Made by a program: the position numbers and the translations under genes. The notes under the pieces were generated by a model. That model did not search any database. It was not told where the DNA came from and worked only from the letters and a program-made list of their open reading frames with translations. Shown here in pieces: positions 54,782 through 64,000 of a DNA stretch of 64,000 nt (position 1 is its first letter; each line of letters begins with the position of its first letter). Source of the stretch: Stomorhina lunata (lineage: Eukaryota > Arthropoda > Insecta > Diptera > Rhiniidae); assembly GCA_933228675.1 (NCBI GenBank), contig OW121741.1, forward strand, positions 78,778,040-78,842,039, given 5' to 3'.

Positions 54782-57700
54782 ATGGAGCAAATACAACAAG
54801 AAATGGCCAATGTGGATATCGCAGAGCAGCTTGCAAGAAGGGAGCAGCAGCTGGAGCAACTCAGACTAGCTTATATTGAATTGCAGCAGAGACAACAGCA
54901 GAACCATGACATTCTGGACAGGACACTAAAAAATGTTAATCATCTTCCAGTATTCACAGGAATAGGAGACGTAACCGTGAACTCATTTTTTAGCGGCGTG
55001 GAATACCTGATATCAACGCTACAAAGCGAAGAACATAGGAAAGAGGTAGTTAGAGCCATATACTATAAAACCATCCAAGGCGAAGCAAAAAATTCAATTA
55101 TCAACATCCCCGAGCCGGATAACTGGAAACTTATCAAGGACACATTAAAGTTGAGATACAAGCCAGACACAGAGCCTCACCAAATTTATAGAAGAATTTC
55201 CAATCTACGAGTTAATACAGTAAGTGAACTAATTGATAAGATTCAAAAAATTAAATATAAAACTGATGAGTTGATAGTGTATTATAATGATGAATGTGGA
55301 ATAGATTTAACAAATATAGACAGTTTGTTAGTAAATACCATTAAAGAAATAACACAAGGGACATTACTGGACAAGATTTATGAACAGAGAGAATTAAAAA
55401 ATATTTTATACATAATGAACCAAAGACGGTTTGAAGATACATGCATAAGACCAGAATACAAGACATATTTTAAAGAAGACAGACATAAAAATCAGCACCA
55501 AAATAAACAAAATATTGACAGGGCATATTATGGTAAAGAAGCAATTAATAAGCGACAGTATCAGGATAGAAATAAATGGAACCCAAATTTTTATAGACAG
55601 GAAGAACAGAACGGTTTTAATAAAAATAATAATTCTGGAAGATACAGATTCCAAAACAATGTAAGAGATAACAAATTTTCAGGGCAATTTCAACAATTAG
55701 GGAATTCAAGACCAAATTCCAATCAAGTTCGTTGGAATCGTTATAAAAATAACCAACCAGAACCCATGGAAATTGACAATGTAGAAAGGAATTACAATTA
55801 TCCTCAAGTGGCAGGACACCCTAACCACAGGTTTGGCCAAAATCGCCTAAACCTGGGTAGGCAAAGCCCAGAAGGACCTGAAATTAATGATACCATTTTT
55901 TTTTACGAGGCAGCCACAGAATGCCTACCAAAAATAACGTTAAACATTGAAAATAGAAAATACGTAGCACTAATAGATACAGGTGCTAGTCTTAGTTTAA
56001 TTAATAAAGAAATAAATGATTTTAAAATACATAAATTGAAATACCCTATAACGTTTAGCACTATAACGAATAAAGACACAATAAATTATGAAATACATAC
56101 AAAAAGCCCGGAGCAATTTAATTTACCTAACAATGCCAGAATTCGTTGGAAAATAACCCCATTAAGAGGAAGAACTTATGATTTCATTATAGGTATCGAT
56201 ATATTAAACTTTTTAAATGCACAAATAAATATAGAAAAAGGACAAATAACACTAAATGGAAAGGTATCCTATTTTCTTAATAACCCATACAAATTTAATC
56301 AAATTTACACGCTTGAAGTTGGTGATCCTAGATTTGAAAGGCTTCAATTAAATCATTTAAATCATGAAGAACGTAGAGAAATTATAAAATTATTAAACCG
56401 ATATAACAAATTATTGTTTAGAGAAGGAGATTTATTAACTAATACAACAGAAATTCAGCATGAGATAAAAACTATTACACAACAGCAAATTTATTCAAAA
56501 CTATATAGATATCCACCTCAACACGAAGCGGAGGTAAGAAAACAGATCGGAGAAATGGAAGAGCAAGGTATAATTAGAAAAAGTTATTCTAGATATGCCA
56601 GCCCACTTATAGTCGTACCTAAGAAAACGGATAATTCAGGCGAAAAAAAGTATAGAATAGTAATAGACTATAGAAAGTTAAATGAAATAACTATAGATGA
56701 CAAATATCCCTTACCCAATATAGATTCAATTTTAGATAAATTGGGTAGAGCGCAGTATTTCACTACATTAGACTTAGCAAAAGGTTACCATCAAATTTTA
56801 GTAAAAGAGGAGGATAGAGAAAAAACTGCCTTCATAACCCCACATGGCTTGTATGAATTTTTAAGGATGCCTTTTGGTCTTAAGAACGCGCCAGCCACAT
56901 TCCAACGGCTGATGAATGAAATTTTAAGAGATTACATCAATAAAACCTGTGTAGTATACTTAGATGATATTTTGATCTTTAGCACTTCTTTAACTGAGCA
57001 TATTAAAGCAATAGGAGACATTTTCAAAACTCTCGAAAGTAAAAATTTGAAGATACAAATTGATAAATGCAATTTTCTGAAAAAGGAAACTGAATTTTTG
57101 GGACACATTTTAACAAAGGATGGCATGAAACCAAACCCAAATAAAATTGCGACTATCCAAAATTTAGAATTACCGCAAACAGAAAAACAGATAAAAAGCT
57201 TTTTGGGAATAACGGGTTATTATCGCAAATTCATTAAGGATTATGCGAAAGTAGCTCAACCTATAACAAAATATTTAAAGAAAGACACAAAAATTAATGT
57301 GAAAGATCCAACATATGTTGAAGCTTTCGAAAAGTTAAAAACTTTAATAAGCACACATCCTGTGTTACGTTATCCCGATTTCCAGAAACAATTCACGTTA
57401 ACGACGGATGCATCCAATTATGCGATTGGTGCAGTATTATCACAAGAAGGTCACCCGGTGTGCTACGCTTCAAGAACATTGAATAACCATGAAAAAAACT
57501 ATTCTGCGACGGATAAAGAATTCCTAGCAATAATGTGGAGTGTAAATTATTTTAGGCCTTACATTTATGGTAAAAAATTTAAAATTCTTACTGATCACCA
57601 ACCAATCAAATATCTCCATTCCAAATACAAAGGAAAAGACATGTCGCCCAGACACCAGCGATGGCTAATAAAATTAGGCGAATACCAGTTTGATATTGAA

Positions 57701-59161
57701 TATCTAAAAGGCAAAGAGAATAAGGTAGCAGATTTTTTAAGCAGATTAAAAAATAGTGAGGACACTATTTCAGAAAAGGAGGGAGGAAAAGATTCTGATA
57801 TTTTTTCATTTAATAATATTGAAGACGACATATCTATGGCAACAATACACTCAGCACAAGAAGATTTAGGTGATCATTTTTTTATAAAAGAAGAAATCGT
57901 GAATAAATATAGGACTCAAATAATTTTAACAAATAATAAAACAGAAGAATGTAAAGAAATACATGGGAAGAGAATTATTTTTATTGCAGAATGTGATTTT
58001 GAACAGATGGGAGATATTTTTAGAAGATATATTTCCAAAGGTAAAATAGGCATTTATTCGGAGTTATCCGAGCATAGCTATAATTTGGTACAGCAAAAAT
58101 TAATAAGTATGTATTCAGACGATAATCAAATTAAATTCATAAAATCTACCATGAGAGCAATGGACATTGAGACAGAAGTTGAAGCCATAAAACAAATTTC
58201 ATTATATCATATTAGAGAAAGTATACATTCAGGAATAATAGAAACTTATAACAACATAAAAAATAAAATATATTACCCAAAACTTATGGAGTTAATTCAA
58301 ATCGTAATAAACCAATGCGACCTCTGTCAACAAGTAAAATACGATAGACGACCGATTAAAAATAAATTTCAATTTACGGAAACACCCTCAGATAAAAACC
58401 AAATTGTACACATTGATACATATGTGATTAAAGGTAATCGTTTTTTAACGACAATAGACAAATTCTCAAAATTTGGGGCAGCTTACTCACTGAACGATAG
58501 AAATCCTATTACAATAATCGAACAATTAGAAGAACATTTTGCAAAAATTGGTAAACCAGATAAAATTGTAGCTGATAACGAATTTAAAGCAGCACGAATT
58601 CAGGAATTTTTGAACCAAGAAGGTGTCCAACTACATTTAACAAAACCCAATAGTCATACGGGTAATGCAGACATAGAAAGGATGCATAGTTCACTAGCAG
58701 AAAAATTTAGAATTTTATATCAAACAGATAAGGAACTTCCGATAAAGCAATTAATCCAAAGAGCAATAAGAAATTATAACGATCGTTATCATTCAAGCAC
58801 CCAATATACCCCGAATGAAGTTCAATATGGAAAAATAGAAAAAGAAAAAGTTAGGAAGAATCTAGAAAGTAACAAAAGAAGGGTTATACAAAGACTAAAT
58901 AAAACCAGAGAAGAATACAAAGAAATCAGAGACGAAGGATATATTAAGAATTACAAGGCGCTCAGACATAAGGAACAACCAAAATATAAAAAAGCAAAAC
59001 TAGAAAAAGTACATCTAAACAATATTAAAAAACCATATAAATTCACGGACACAAACAATGAAAGCGATGACATCGATTTCGAATACATGTCTCAACGTTT
59101 AAAAGAAATAAAAACTAAACACAAAAACAAAAACATTGTAGAAATCCAATCAACCCAATAA
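54782..59161 (+). CDS. Gag-Pol polyprotein in one frame, 1459 residues
   Basis: Gag occupies about residues 1-380: a Gln-rich coil, a capsid-like region and an Asn/Arg-rich RNA-binding tail with no CCHC knuckle. The protease motif ALIDTGASLSLI has D399. RT follows with LDLAKGYHQ, FGLKNAPATFQ and YLDD at 726-729. RNase H starts at TTDASN (D876) and includes ATDKEFLA. Integrase has an HHCC region (residues about 1135-1185, CDLCQQ) and D1212, D1265, E1299. The last spacing is 33 residues, slightly shorter than the usual 35. Gag and Pol share one frame, unlike 17.6 and 297, where pol needs a frameshift. It replicates through cytoplasmic particles and nuclear integration (family knowledge). Confidence 0.95.
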   Translation: MEQIQQEMANVDIAEQLARREQQLEQLRLAYIELQQRQQQNHDILDRTLKNVNHLPVFTGIGDVTVNSFFSGVEYLISTLQSEEHRKEVVRAIYYKTIQGEAKNSIINIPEPDNWKLIKDTLKLRYKPDTEPHQIYRRISNLRVNTVSELIDKIQKIKYKTDELIVYYNDECGIDLTNIDSLLVNTIKEITQGTLLDKIYEQRELKNILYIMNQRRFEDTCIRPEYKTYFKEDRHKNQHQNKQNIDRAYYGKEAINKRQYQDRNKWNPNFYRQEEQNGFNKNNNSGRYRFQNNVRDNKFSGQFQQLGNSRPNSNQVRWNRYKNNQPEPMEIDNVERNYNYPQVAGHPNHRFGQNRLNLGRQSPEGPEINDTIFFYEAATECLPKITLNIENRKYVALIDTGASLSLINKEINDFKIHKLKYPITFSTITNKDTINYEIHTKSPEQFNLPNNARIRWKITPLRGRTYDFIIGIDILNFLNAQINIEKGQITLNGKVSYFLNNPYKFNQIYTLEVGDPRFERLQLNHLNHEERREIIKLLNRYNKLLFREGDLLTNTTEIQHEIKTITQQQIYSKLYRYPPQHEAEVRKQIGEMEEQGIIRKSYSRYASPLIVVPKKTDNSGEKKYRIVIDYRKLNEITIDDKYPLPNIDSILDKLGRAQYFTTLDLAKGYHQILVKEEDREKTAFITPHGLYEFLRMPFGLKNAPATFQRLMNEILRDYINKTCVVYLDDILIFSTSLTEHIKAIGDIFKTLESKNLKIQIDKCNFLKKETEFLGHILTKDGMKPNPNKIATIQNLELPQTEKQIKSFLGITGYYRKFIKDYAKVAQPITKYLKKDTKINVKDPTYVEAFEKLKTLISTHPVLRYPDFQKQFTLTTDASNYAIGAVLSQEGHPVCYASRTLNNHEKNYSATDKEFLAIMWSVNYFRPYIYGKKFKILTDHQPIKYLHSKYKGKDMSPRHQRWLIKLGEYQFDIEYLKGKENKVADFLSRLKNSEDTISEKEGGKDSDIFSFNNIEDDISMATIHSAQEDLGDHFFIKEEIVNKYRTQIILTNNKTEECKEIHGKRIIFIAECDFEQMGDIFRRYISKGKIGIYSELSEHSYNLVQQKLISMYSDDNQIKFIKSTMRAMDIETEVEAIKQISLYHIRESIHSGIIETYNNIKNKIYYPKLMELIQIVINQCDLCQQVKYDRRPIKNKFQFTETPSDKNQIVHIDTYVIKGNRFLTTIDKFSKFGAAYSLNDRNPITIIEQLEEHFAKIGKPDKIVADNEFKAARIQEFLNQEGVQLHLTKPNSHTGNADIERMHSSLAEKFRILYQTDKELPIKQLIQRAIRNYNDRYHSSTQYTPNEVQYGKIEKEKVRKNLESNKRRVIQRLNKTREEYKEIRDEGYIKNYKALRHKEQPKYKKAKLEKVHLNNIKKPYKFTDTNNESDDIDFEYMSQRLKEIKTKHKNKNIVEIQSTQ

Positions 59162-59312
59162 TTAACTATTATTTAAATCTAAATTTTCAGATAATAATTA
59201 TGATACTGGTTCTGGTAACGTGGACGCAACCGAGTAATGGCACAATGACCGTAACCAAACATAAACATATTAAAATAAAATTAAACAATAGAATTCAGGA
59301 GAATTCTAATCT

Positions 59313-59324
59313 AAAGGGGGGAGA
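59313..59324 (+). other. Polypurine tract
   Basis: AAAGGGGGGAGA immediately before the 3' LTR; primes plus-strand synthesis. Confidence 0.9.
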
Positions 59325-59703
59325 AGTTACATATACAAATTCAAATACACACACATATATAAAAAATGACACTATTGATAAATTTATTGAAAATATAATA
59401 AGCACAAAATAAATAAAATTGTAAAATCATTTCCGCTTAGATATACAAAATTATTTTTCGGTCGCAATTCCAGAAATTGCAACCGTTCATTATTAATATA
59501 AAATAATTAAGAAATTGGGTCAAAACTTAGCATAAGTAAACAAAAATTGTAAAATGTAATTTAAGCTGAACTTACAAAAACTTATGTTAAAAATATGTTA
59601 TATAAATATGAACAAAAGTAAATAAAGTCAGTTGTAGAATATCCACAGTGGTGCGTATTTATTCTTTTAAAAAAACACTCCCAAGAATTCCCACTACAAA
59701 ATT
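59325..59703 (+). repeat. 3' LTR
   Basis: Same length and, by eye, same sequence as the 5' LTR. Followed by the GGCA duplication. Confidence 0.93.
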
Positions 59704-59707
59704 GGCA

Positions 59708-60204
59708 ATCTCTTAGTAGCTAATAAATTACAAATTATAATAGATACGATGATGACATTTAGTATAAAGACATTGTACAATATCGTTATTCAGGGCGATA
59801 GCGCCTAAAATAAACTTTCTAGTGGGACACGTTTGACAAAAGTATTTCTGATTTCTTGAAAAGTTCGGTATTGAAAATGGTCGAGCTCTGTTCACATTTA
59901 GTGAAATCTCCCATATAACCCCTACCGGGAATCACTTAAATGCTGATAAATTAAATCACATCGGACAGACCGAAAGAACAATACATTATTATTGATGAAG
60001 TATTCATCTTAATTCCATTTAAAAGCTATATATTTCACGTATGTATCTAAAACTAAGAGTTTATACCCTATAATTCTAAGGCTTGTTTACATTGACAATC
60101 ATTATTAAAGCTTTGACCTAAATCAGTCCGATAACTTCGAAGTTTTACATAACTATTCAAGAACTTTTACTAGTTGCTTAATTCGTACGAATTAAAGTAC
60201 ACAA
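59708..60204 (+). repeat. Family C fragment and spacer
   Basis: 'gcgatagcgcctaaaataaa' to 'accgggaatcacttaaatgc' (59790-59945) is a decayed family C piece. The rest has no recognised feature. Confidence 0.45.
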
Positions 60205-60211
60205 CCCTCAC

Positions 60212-60395
60212 TGGGCACTGTGTTTTTGGGTTGCATGCCAGAATACTTAATCTTCATCAAATCGATATGCTTTTGCAAATCTAAGGGCATCTACATTTTG
60301 AAGCATATTTTATTAAGTGTTCGTAGAATAGACACATATATCGAAGCTACTGGCTGGCTTAAATAAGCATTCTCTACATGCCCAACCTAACCTTT
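60212..60395 (+). pseudogene. LINE-A copy 3, small 3' fragment
   Basis: 'gggcactgtgtttttgggtt' and 'cagaatacttaatcttcat', then 'cgtagaatagacacatatat' + 'cgaagctactggctgg', match 2190-2420 of copy 1 with internal deletions. It ends in CCAACCTAACC. Confidence 0.7.
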
Positions 60396-60403
60396 GTGTC
60401 CAT

Positions 60404-62136
60404 TAGGGTGTTCCAAAATTTTTTTGTGTCAGGAGCTCAAGCATAATTTGGAAGCTTATAGTGTCCAGTATTTTTGATTTTTTTTTTAGATTTTTTGGAA
60501 GAGGTTTAGTGGTCGCGCAAATCGAGTTTTTGTTAAAAAAACGGGGTTTTTGGCCTTTTTTCAACTTTACTCATAACTTTGTCAATAACTACATTGATTT
60601 AGTTGTTTGACCGAACATATCTAAAGAAAATCTCCCAAGCTTTACTTTCATGTACAAAAACCATAAGTTCCCGAAATATTTTTGACCATTACGGTTCCGC
60701 ATATTGAGTTTTCTTGTATTTTTTAATAAATTCTATAAAAAACGGTTTATGACTTTTAAAATTTAAATGAAAGGTATAAAAACTAGTGATGCGATTTTCA
60801 GGACGGATAAGTTCTAAACAATCCGAAAAAAGAAAAATTTAATTTTGTCATACAGTTCCAGAGTTATACTGTTTTTAAAGTTTGTTCCGTAAAAATGGAA
60901 ATATTTTTTTTCGTTATAATTGTGGTATTTATAAGTATTTCTATCAATTTTTGTATTTAGGTTTTTAATGTGACTTCTGCGATTGAATGAAATATTATTT
61001 TATTTTAATTTTATCCGCCGTTTAATCGGATTTTTCTCTCAATGATCTGAACCTATTAAAGGAGTTGGATAGCTACAAAATTATTAATAAGCCAGTTGCA
61101 GAAGCTTCGCTTAAAACTTTTCTAGGTCATCAGTGGCACTTAACCCCAAAATTAGCTGCCCTAGCGTTTTTTGATGAACGTGTCGACACCAAAACTTTAT
61201 GTTTAATGACAAAAAGACTACATACCCCAAGCAGCGATTATGAAGTGACAAAAGCAAATTTAACGGAAAAAAACACATTAAAGACTTTATTTCAAAAGAT
61301 AGTCTAACTTTTTTTGAAGCTTGCAATATTTCCCCCGATTTTTTAAAATTTGATCCAGAAAATTGGAAAGCCAACAAATCATTTCAAGATACAAAAAACA
61401 AAGTTAAAAATTTACAAGTAGTAAATGATGTGGCAGAACGTGGTGTGGCTTTGGCCAATACCTACAGTAACACCACAACTTCTGAAACTGATTTTCAGAA
61501 TTTATTGCAAGGTATAGAGTATCATCGTAAGAATTTCAATAAATGATTTTTAAAAAACCAAAACAAAAGTGTTATTTTCATTTGTTTATTGGGTTTGATT
61601 GGTGAAACGGCAAAAAGCTTATTATAAAATATATTGGATATAAAGAGAAAAACGGGTATAACTCAGGAAAGGTAAGAGCAAATTAAAATTTTTTTTCCAT
61701 ATTAATTAGAATTAATTTGTCCTTCAAACTGCATCATTTGTTTTTTTTTTTTCATTTTCATAGAAACTTAAAAAGTTCCGAGGCGTTATTTACAAAATTT
61801 ATGGCAAAATTATTAAAAAATTTTATTCAGAGCATCCAAATGATCGAATTCATCACCAAAACTTATTAGTTTTTCACACAAAAACAAGTCTTGGATATTT
61901 TCCTTTAAAACAGTTTCCTCAAGAGTGAAGAAAACAGTGGTTTTAAAGCAAGTTATGAGTAAAGTTTGAAAACAGGCCGAAAAGCTCGATTTTTTATGAA
62001 AACCCGATTTGCGCGACCTCTAAACCTATTCCGAAAATTCTAAAAAAAAAATCAAAAATACTTTACCCTATAAGCTTTCAAATTTTGATTGAGCACCTAT
62101 GAAAATCCGAAAAAAAGATTTTTTTGGGACACCCTA
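60404..62136 (+). mobile_element. TIR element with 8-bp target duplication (hAT-like size class)
   Basis: Flanked by GTGTCCAT (60396-60403, 62137-62144). The ends TAGGGTGTTCCAAAA and (inverted) TAGGGTGTCCCAAAA extend into about 150-bp inverted arms sharing 'gaagcttatag'/'gaaagcttatag' and 'ggtcgcgcaaatcg'. The interior carries a broken ORF. 8-bp duplication and TAGGG ends suggest hAT, but the ORF is not a recognised hAT transposase. Confidence 0.8.
61026..61546 (+). pseudogene. TE-type protein C-terminal remnant with NDVAERGVAL motif
   Basis: Frame 1 (61026-61307) includes FLGHQWHLTPKLAALAFFDE and a second frame continues with FLKFDPENWKAN and VVNDVAERGVALANTY to TGA at 61544-61546. One frameshift near 61280 breaks it. 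The pattern resembles C-termini of multi-copy uncharacterised arthropod proteins; function unknown. No start codon is visible, so the N-terminal part is missing. Confidence 0.55.
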
Positions 62137-62243
62137 GTGTCCATAACTATTCCAGATGATGACGCCACCGAAAAGCTTTTCGTTTTCCGACATAGCTAAA
62201 TATTGCTAGGAATTACATTTAGTATGAACAAAAAGAAAATTGA

Positions 62244-63187
62244 TGTAGGGTAGAAGGGGGAGCATTTGCCACTTTTTTTTTAAAGTGCTCCAGGTTTCTT
62301 ACAGTGAGAGTTATCACAACTTTTTTGTTCTTCATAGGTACCTATATATGTTAGCTTTAAACTGTGTTGGTTCAGATTGCCTACGGCTTTTCTTTATGTA
62401 TCAAATTTGAAAAATAGCAGATTAACTAAAAGTGGCCAATGTGCCCCATCCATGGGGCACATTTGCCAATAAGTTAGGTACAAAAAAGAAGTAAAAAAAT
62501 TGTTGTAATAAAGTAAATTTTTACATCTATAAAGCTTTAATATACAAAACAAACAAACCAAAAAATTAATTCAAGTTCATTTCACGTGGATAAATTAAAC
62601 AAAACAGTAAAAAATTCAGAGATCAAAATTTGAACTATTGGGCCTCTGTTAACATTGTACTGTGACATATCAACATTAAAAAAAAATTGTTAAGATGGAA
62701 TATGAAATGGACCTTGGAACCAAAATACGATATCCTTTTTAGAGATATTACGAATGTCGGGCTCAAAAAAATGTCGACGAGTAGCTTTGTTATATATGTA
62801 TGGCAAATGTGCCCCAGGTAGAGTCCTTAGATGTAAAGAACAATTTTTCACATAAGAAATAGATTTATTGATAAAAACTTAAAGTATTTGTTCACAATAC
62901 TTTATTGTTTATTAAACTAAGGAATAATTTCTTAGGATAACAAAAAAACTGAGGAAAATATTACAAAAATACTTGTAGCAAAATATTTTTTCAGGATTTG
63001 CTAAAACAGTAAATCACGCCTGATGTTTTAAATATGAAAGCTACAGCAGTCAAAATTTGACATATAGAATATCAATGATAAACAATTATAAAATCGATTA
63101 CAGCATCAAAAAAGGTAAGTTAGTTTTCTAAAAAATTAGTGGTGGCAAATGCGCCCCTATGGCAAATGGTCCCCCTCCTACCCTACA
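62244..63187. mobile_element. MITE with TGTAGGGTAG ends and repeated GGCAAATGTGCCCC
   Basis: Left end TGTAGGGTAGAAGGGGGAGC and inverted right end TGTAGGGTAGGAGGGGGACC, both followed by CATTTGCCA. Inside, GGCACATTTGCCA/TGGCAAATGTGCCCC-type motifs recur near 62430-62470, 62801-62816 and 63143-63170 in both orientations. Non-coding, about 944 bp. No clear target duplication. Confidence 0.7.
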
Positions 63188-63335
63188 TATCAAGCATTTG
63201 TGTGGGGCTCAACTAAGTCAGTAATCAGAAACTATATAATTATCAATATATTCTTACGATTTTGTACTTTACTTTTGGAACACCATTGGTGAAGGGTATC
63301 CAAGATTCGGCAAAGCCACTCTTACTTGTTTTTTT
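63188..63335 (+). repeat. Family B 3' end fragment
   Basis: 'ggtgaagggtatccaagatt' and 'ctcttacttgttttttttaa' match the family B terminus. Confidence 0.5.
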
Positions 63336-63468
63336 TAAATCTCCTCAGAACTGATTGATGCAATGAAGAGTGAAGATATGGGGTTTATAAACTCAATACA
63401 GATACCTTAGAAACAGGTAAATCCTAAGGGTGTAGGAGAGTTATAGACAAAAACTTAAGAGTAAAAAA

Positions 63469-63744
63469 TCATTCAACATCGAGTTGACCGATATATACAT
63501 ACATACATAAAAAACTGGTTTTTGGGGAAGCCAATCCAGAGTTTTGAACACCAGCCTCTGTTACAAATTTTGTGATCATCTTGCTCTTATGACATGGAAC
63601 GTTATCCTGTTGGAAAATTAATGCTCCTCTGATCAATTTATCGCCGGAGGGAAATACATATTCATTTAATATGGTTAAAAATTCCCAAATGTGGATAGAA
63701 GGAATTTTTGCGTAACCTTTTTGCTCTGTAAAAGAAAATAACAA
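63469..63744 (-). pseudogene. Tc1-like transposase fragment
   Basis: Minus-strand residues IHIWEFLTILNEYVFPSGDK and ALIFQQDNVPCHKSKMITKF match the second catalytic-aspartate region of Tc1 transposases. Upstream frames at 63850-64000 may belong to it, but stops intervene and the window ends. Confidence 0.7.
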
Positions 63745-64000
63745 TTATTTTGGGTCTCTGATTTTAATATCAACTTGAGGAGTGAAAGTAAATCATTAAG
63801 CATATAACATTCTATAAGTTAAACGATTTATTTAAAGATATATACGAAAATATTAAAAAATTCACTATTATTGGCCTCAAGTGCTTTAATTTAATAATAA
63901 AATGTTATTCTTATGAAAAGCATTTCCTCTTAAATGTTCAGTTAATCTGCCATTGAATATTACGATACCATTTACATGCAAAGATCCTACAATACCAGCG

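Larger units (their letters stand above)
54084..59703 (+). mobile_element. Complete Ty3/gypsy LTR retrotransposon (17.6/297-like)
   Basis: 5620 bp between 4-bp duplications GGCA (54080-54083 and 59704-59707). Two 379-bp LTRs that look identical, a tRNA-Ser-type primer site, a purine tract and one long gag-pol frame with all enzyme motifs. No envelope gene: only about 160 bases separate the pol stop from the purine tract. It appears recently inserted and possibly complete. Confidence 0.95.

Noticed and set aside
54602..57831. Antisense open frames within the gypsy element
   Set aside because: Shadows of the gag-pol frame.
59200..59412. Envelope gene after gag-pol
   Set aside because: 70 codons running through the purine tract into the LTR, without signal peptide or membrane span.

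Overview
The window looks like nuclear DNA of a higher fly (brachyceran Diptera, probably calyptrate). It is AT-rich, its genes have mixed short and very long introns, and it carries many GTCY-core 'mini-me'-type repeats, insect LINEs, Tc1/mariner and hAT relics and a Ty3/gypsy element primed by tRNA-Ser. No rRNA, functional tRNA, CRISPR array or prokaryotic operon was seen. The species is inferred from repeat content only.

Two host genes can be supported, both on the plus strand. Gene 1 (10193-10818, two exons) encodes an unrecognised 187-residue protein with a signal peptide, behind a near-canonical TATA box and initiator. Gene 2 (12225-42512, eight exons, about 419 residues, one continuous reading frame across all junctions) encodes an unrecognised charged, probably coiled-coil protein. 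Its 30-kb length is almost entirely introns packed with mobile elements.

Layout. 1-9570: repeat copies, a decayed RNase H-bearing LINE, a TIR MITE, a 30-bp satellite and a 1.7-kb CAGACACAGA array that grew inside a mini-me-type repeat. 9570-12224: gene 1, an 11-bp satellite and the promoter of gene 2. 12225-42512: gene 2. Its introns hold a second 11-bp satellite, nested LINE relics (jockey-like, RTE-like, RNase H-type), tRNA-derived SINEs, a 132-bp tandem repeat, several Tc1/mariner elements including an uninterrupted DD37E transposase (39489-40785), a TTAA-flanked MITE, a hairpin MITE 34 bases before an exon, and a 2.4-kb foldback element with hAT-like ends. 42513-54083: a second composite foldback element, a TIR element carrying a Cys-containing domain, a hAT derivative and dispersed repeats. 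54084-59703: a complete young-looking Ty3/gypsy element. 59704-64000: a LINE fragment, a TIR element with 8-bp target duplication and a remnant ORF, another TIR MITE, and a Tc1 transposase fragment.

The strongest unexplained structure is the foldback element at 35256-37620. Its inverted arms are built from a 29-bp subrepeat that is clearly related to the free-standing 30-bp satellite 30 kb away (4300-5935). Other themes are simple-sequence arrays arising inside mobile elements and two 11-bp arrays bracketing the promoter and first exons of gene 2. Most long open frames in the satellites (up to 658 codons) are artefacts of stop-free repeats. All similarity statements come from motif recognition by eye; no search was run.
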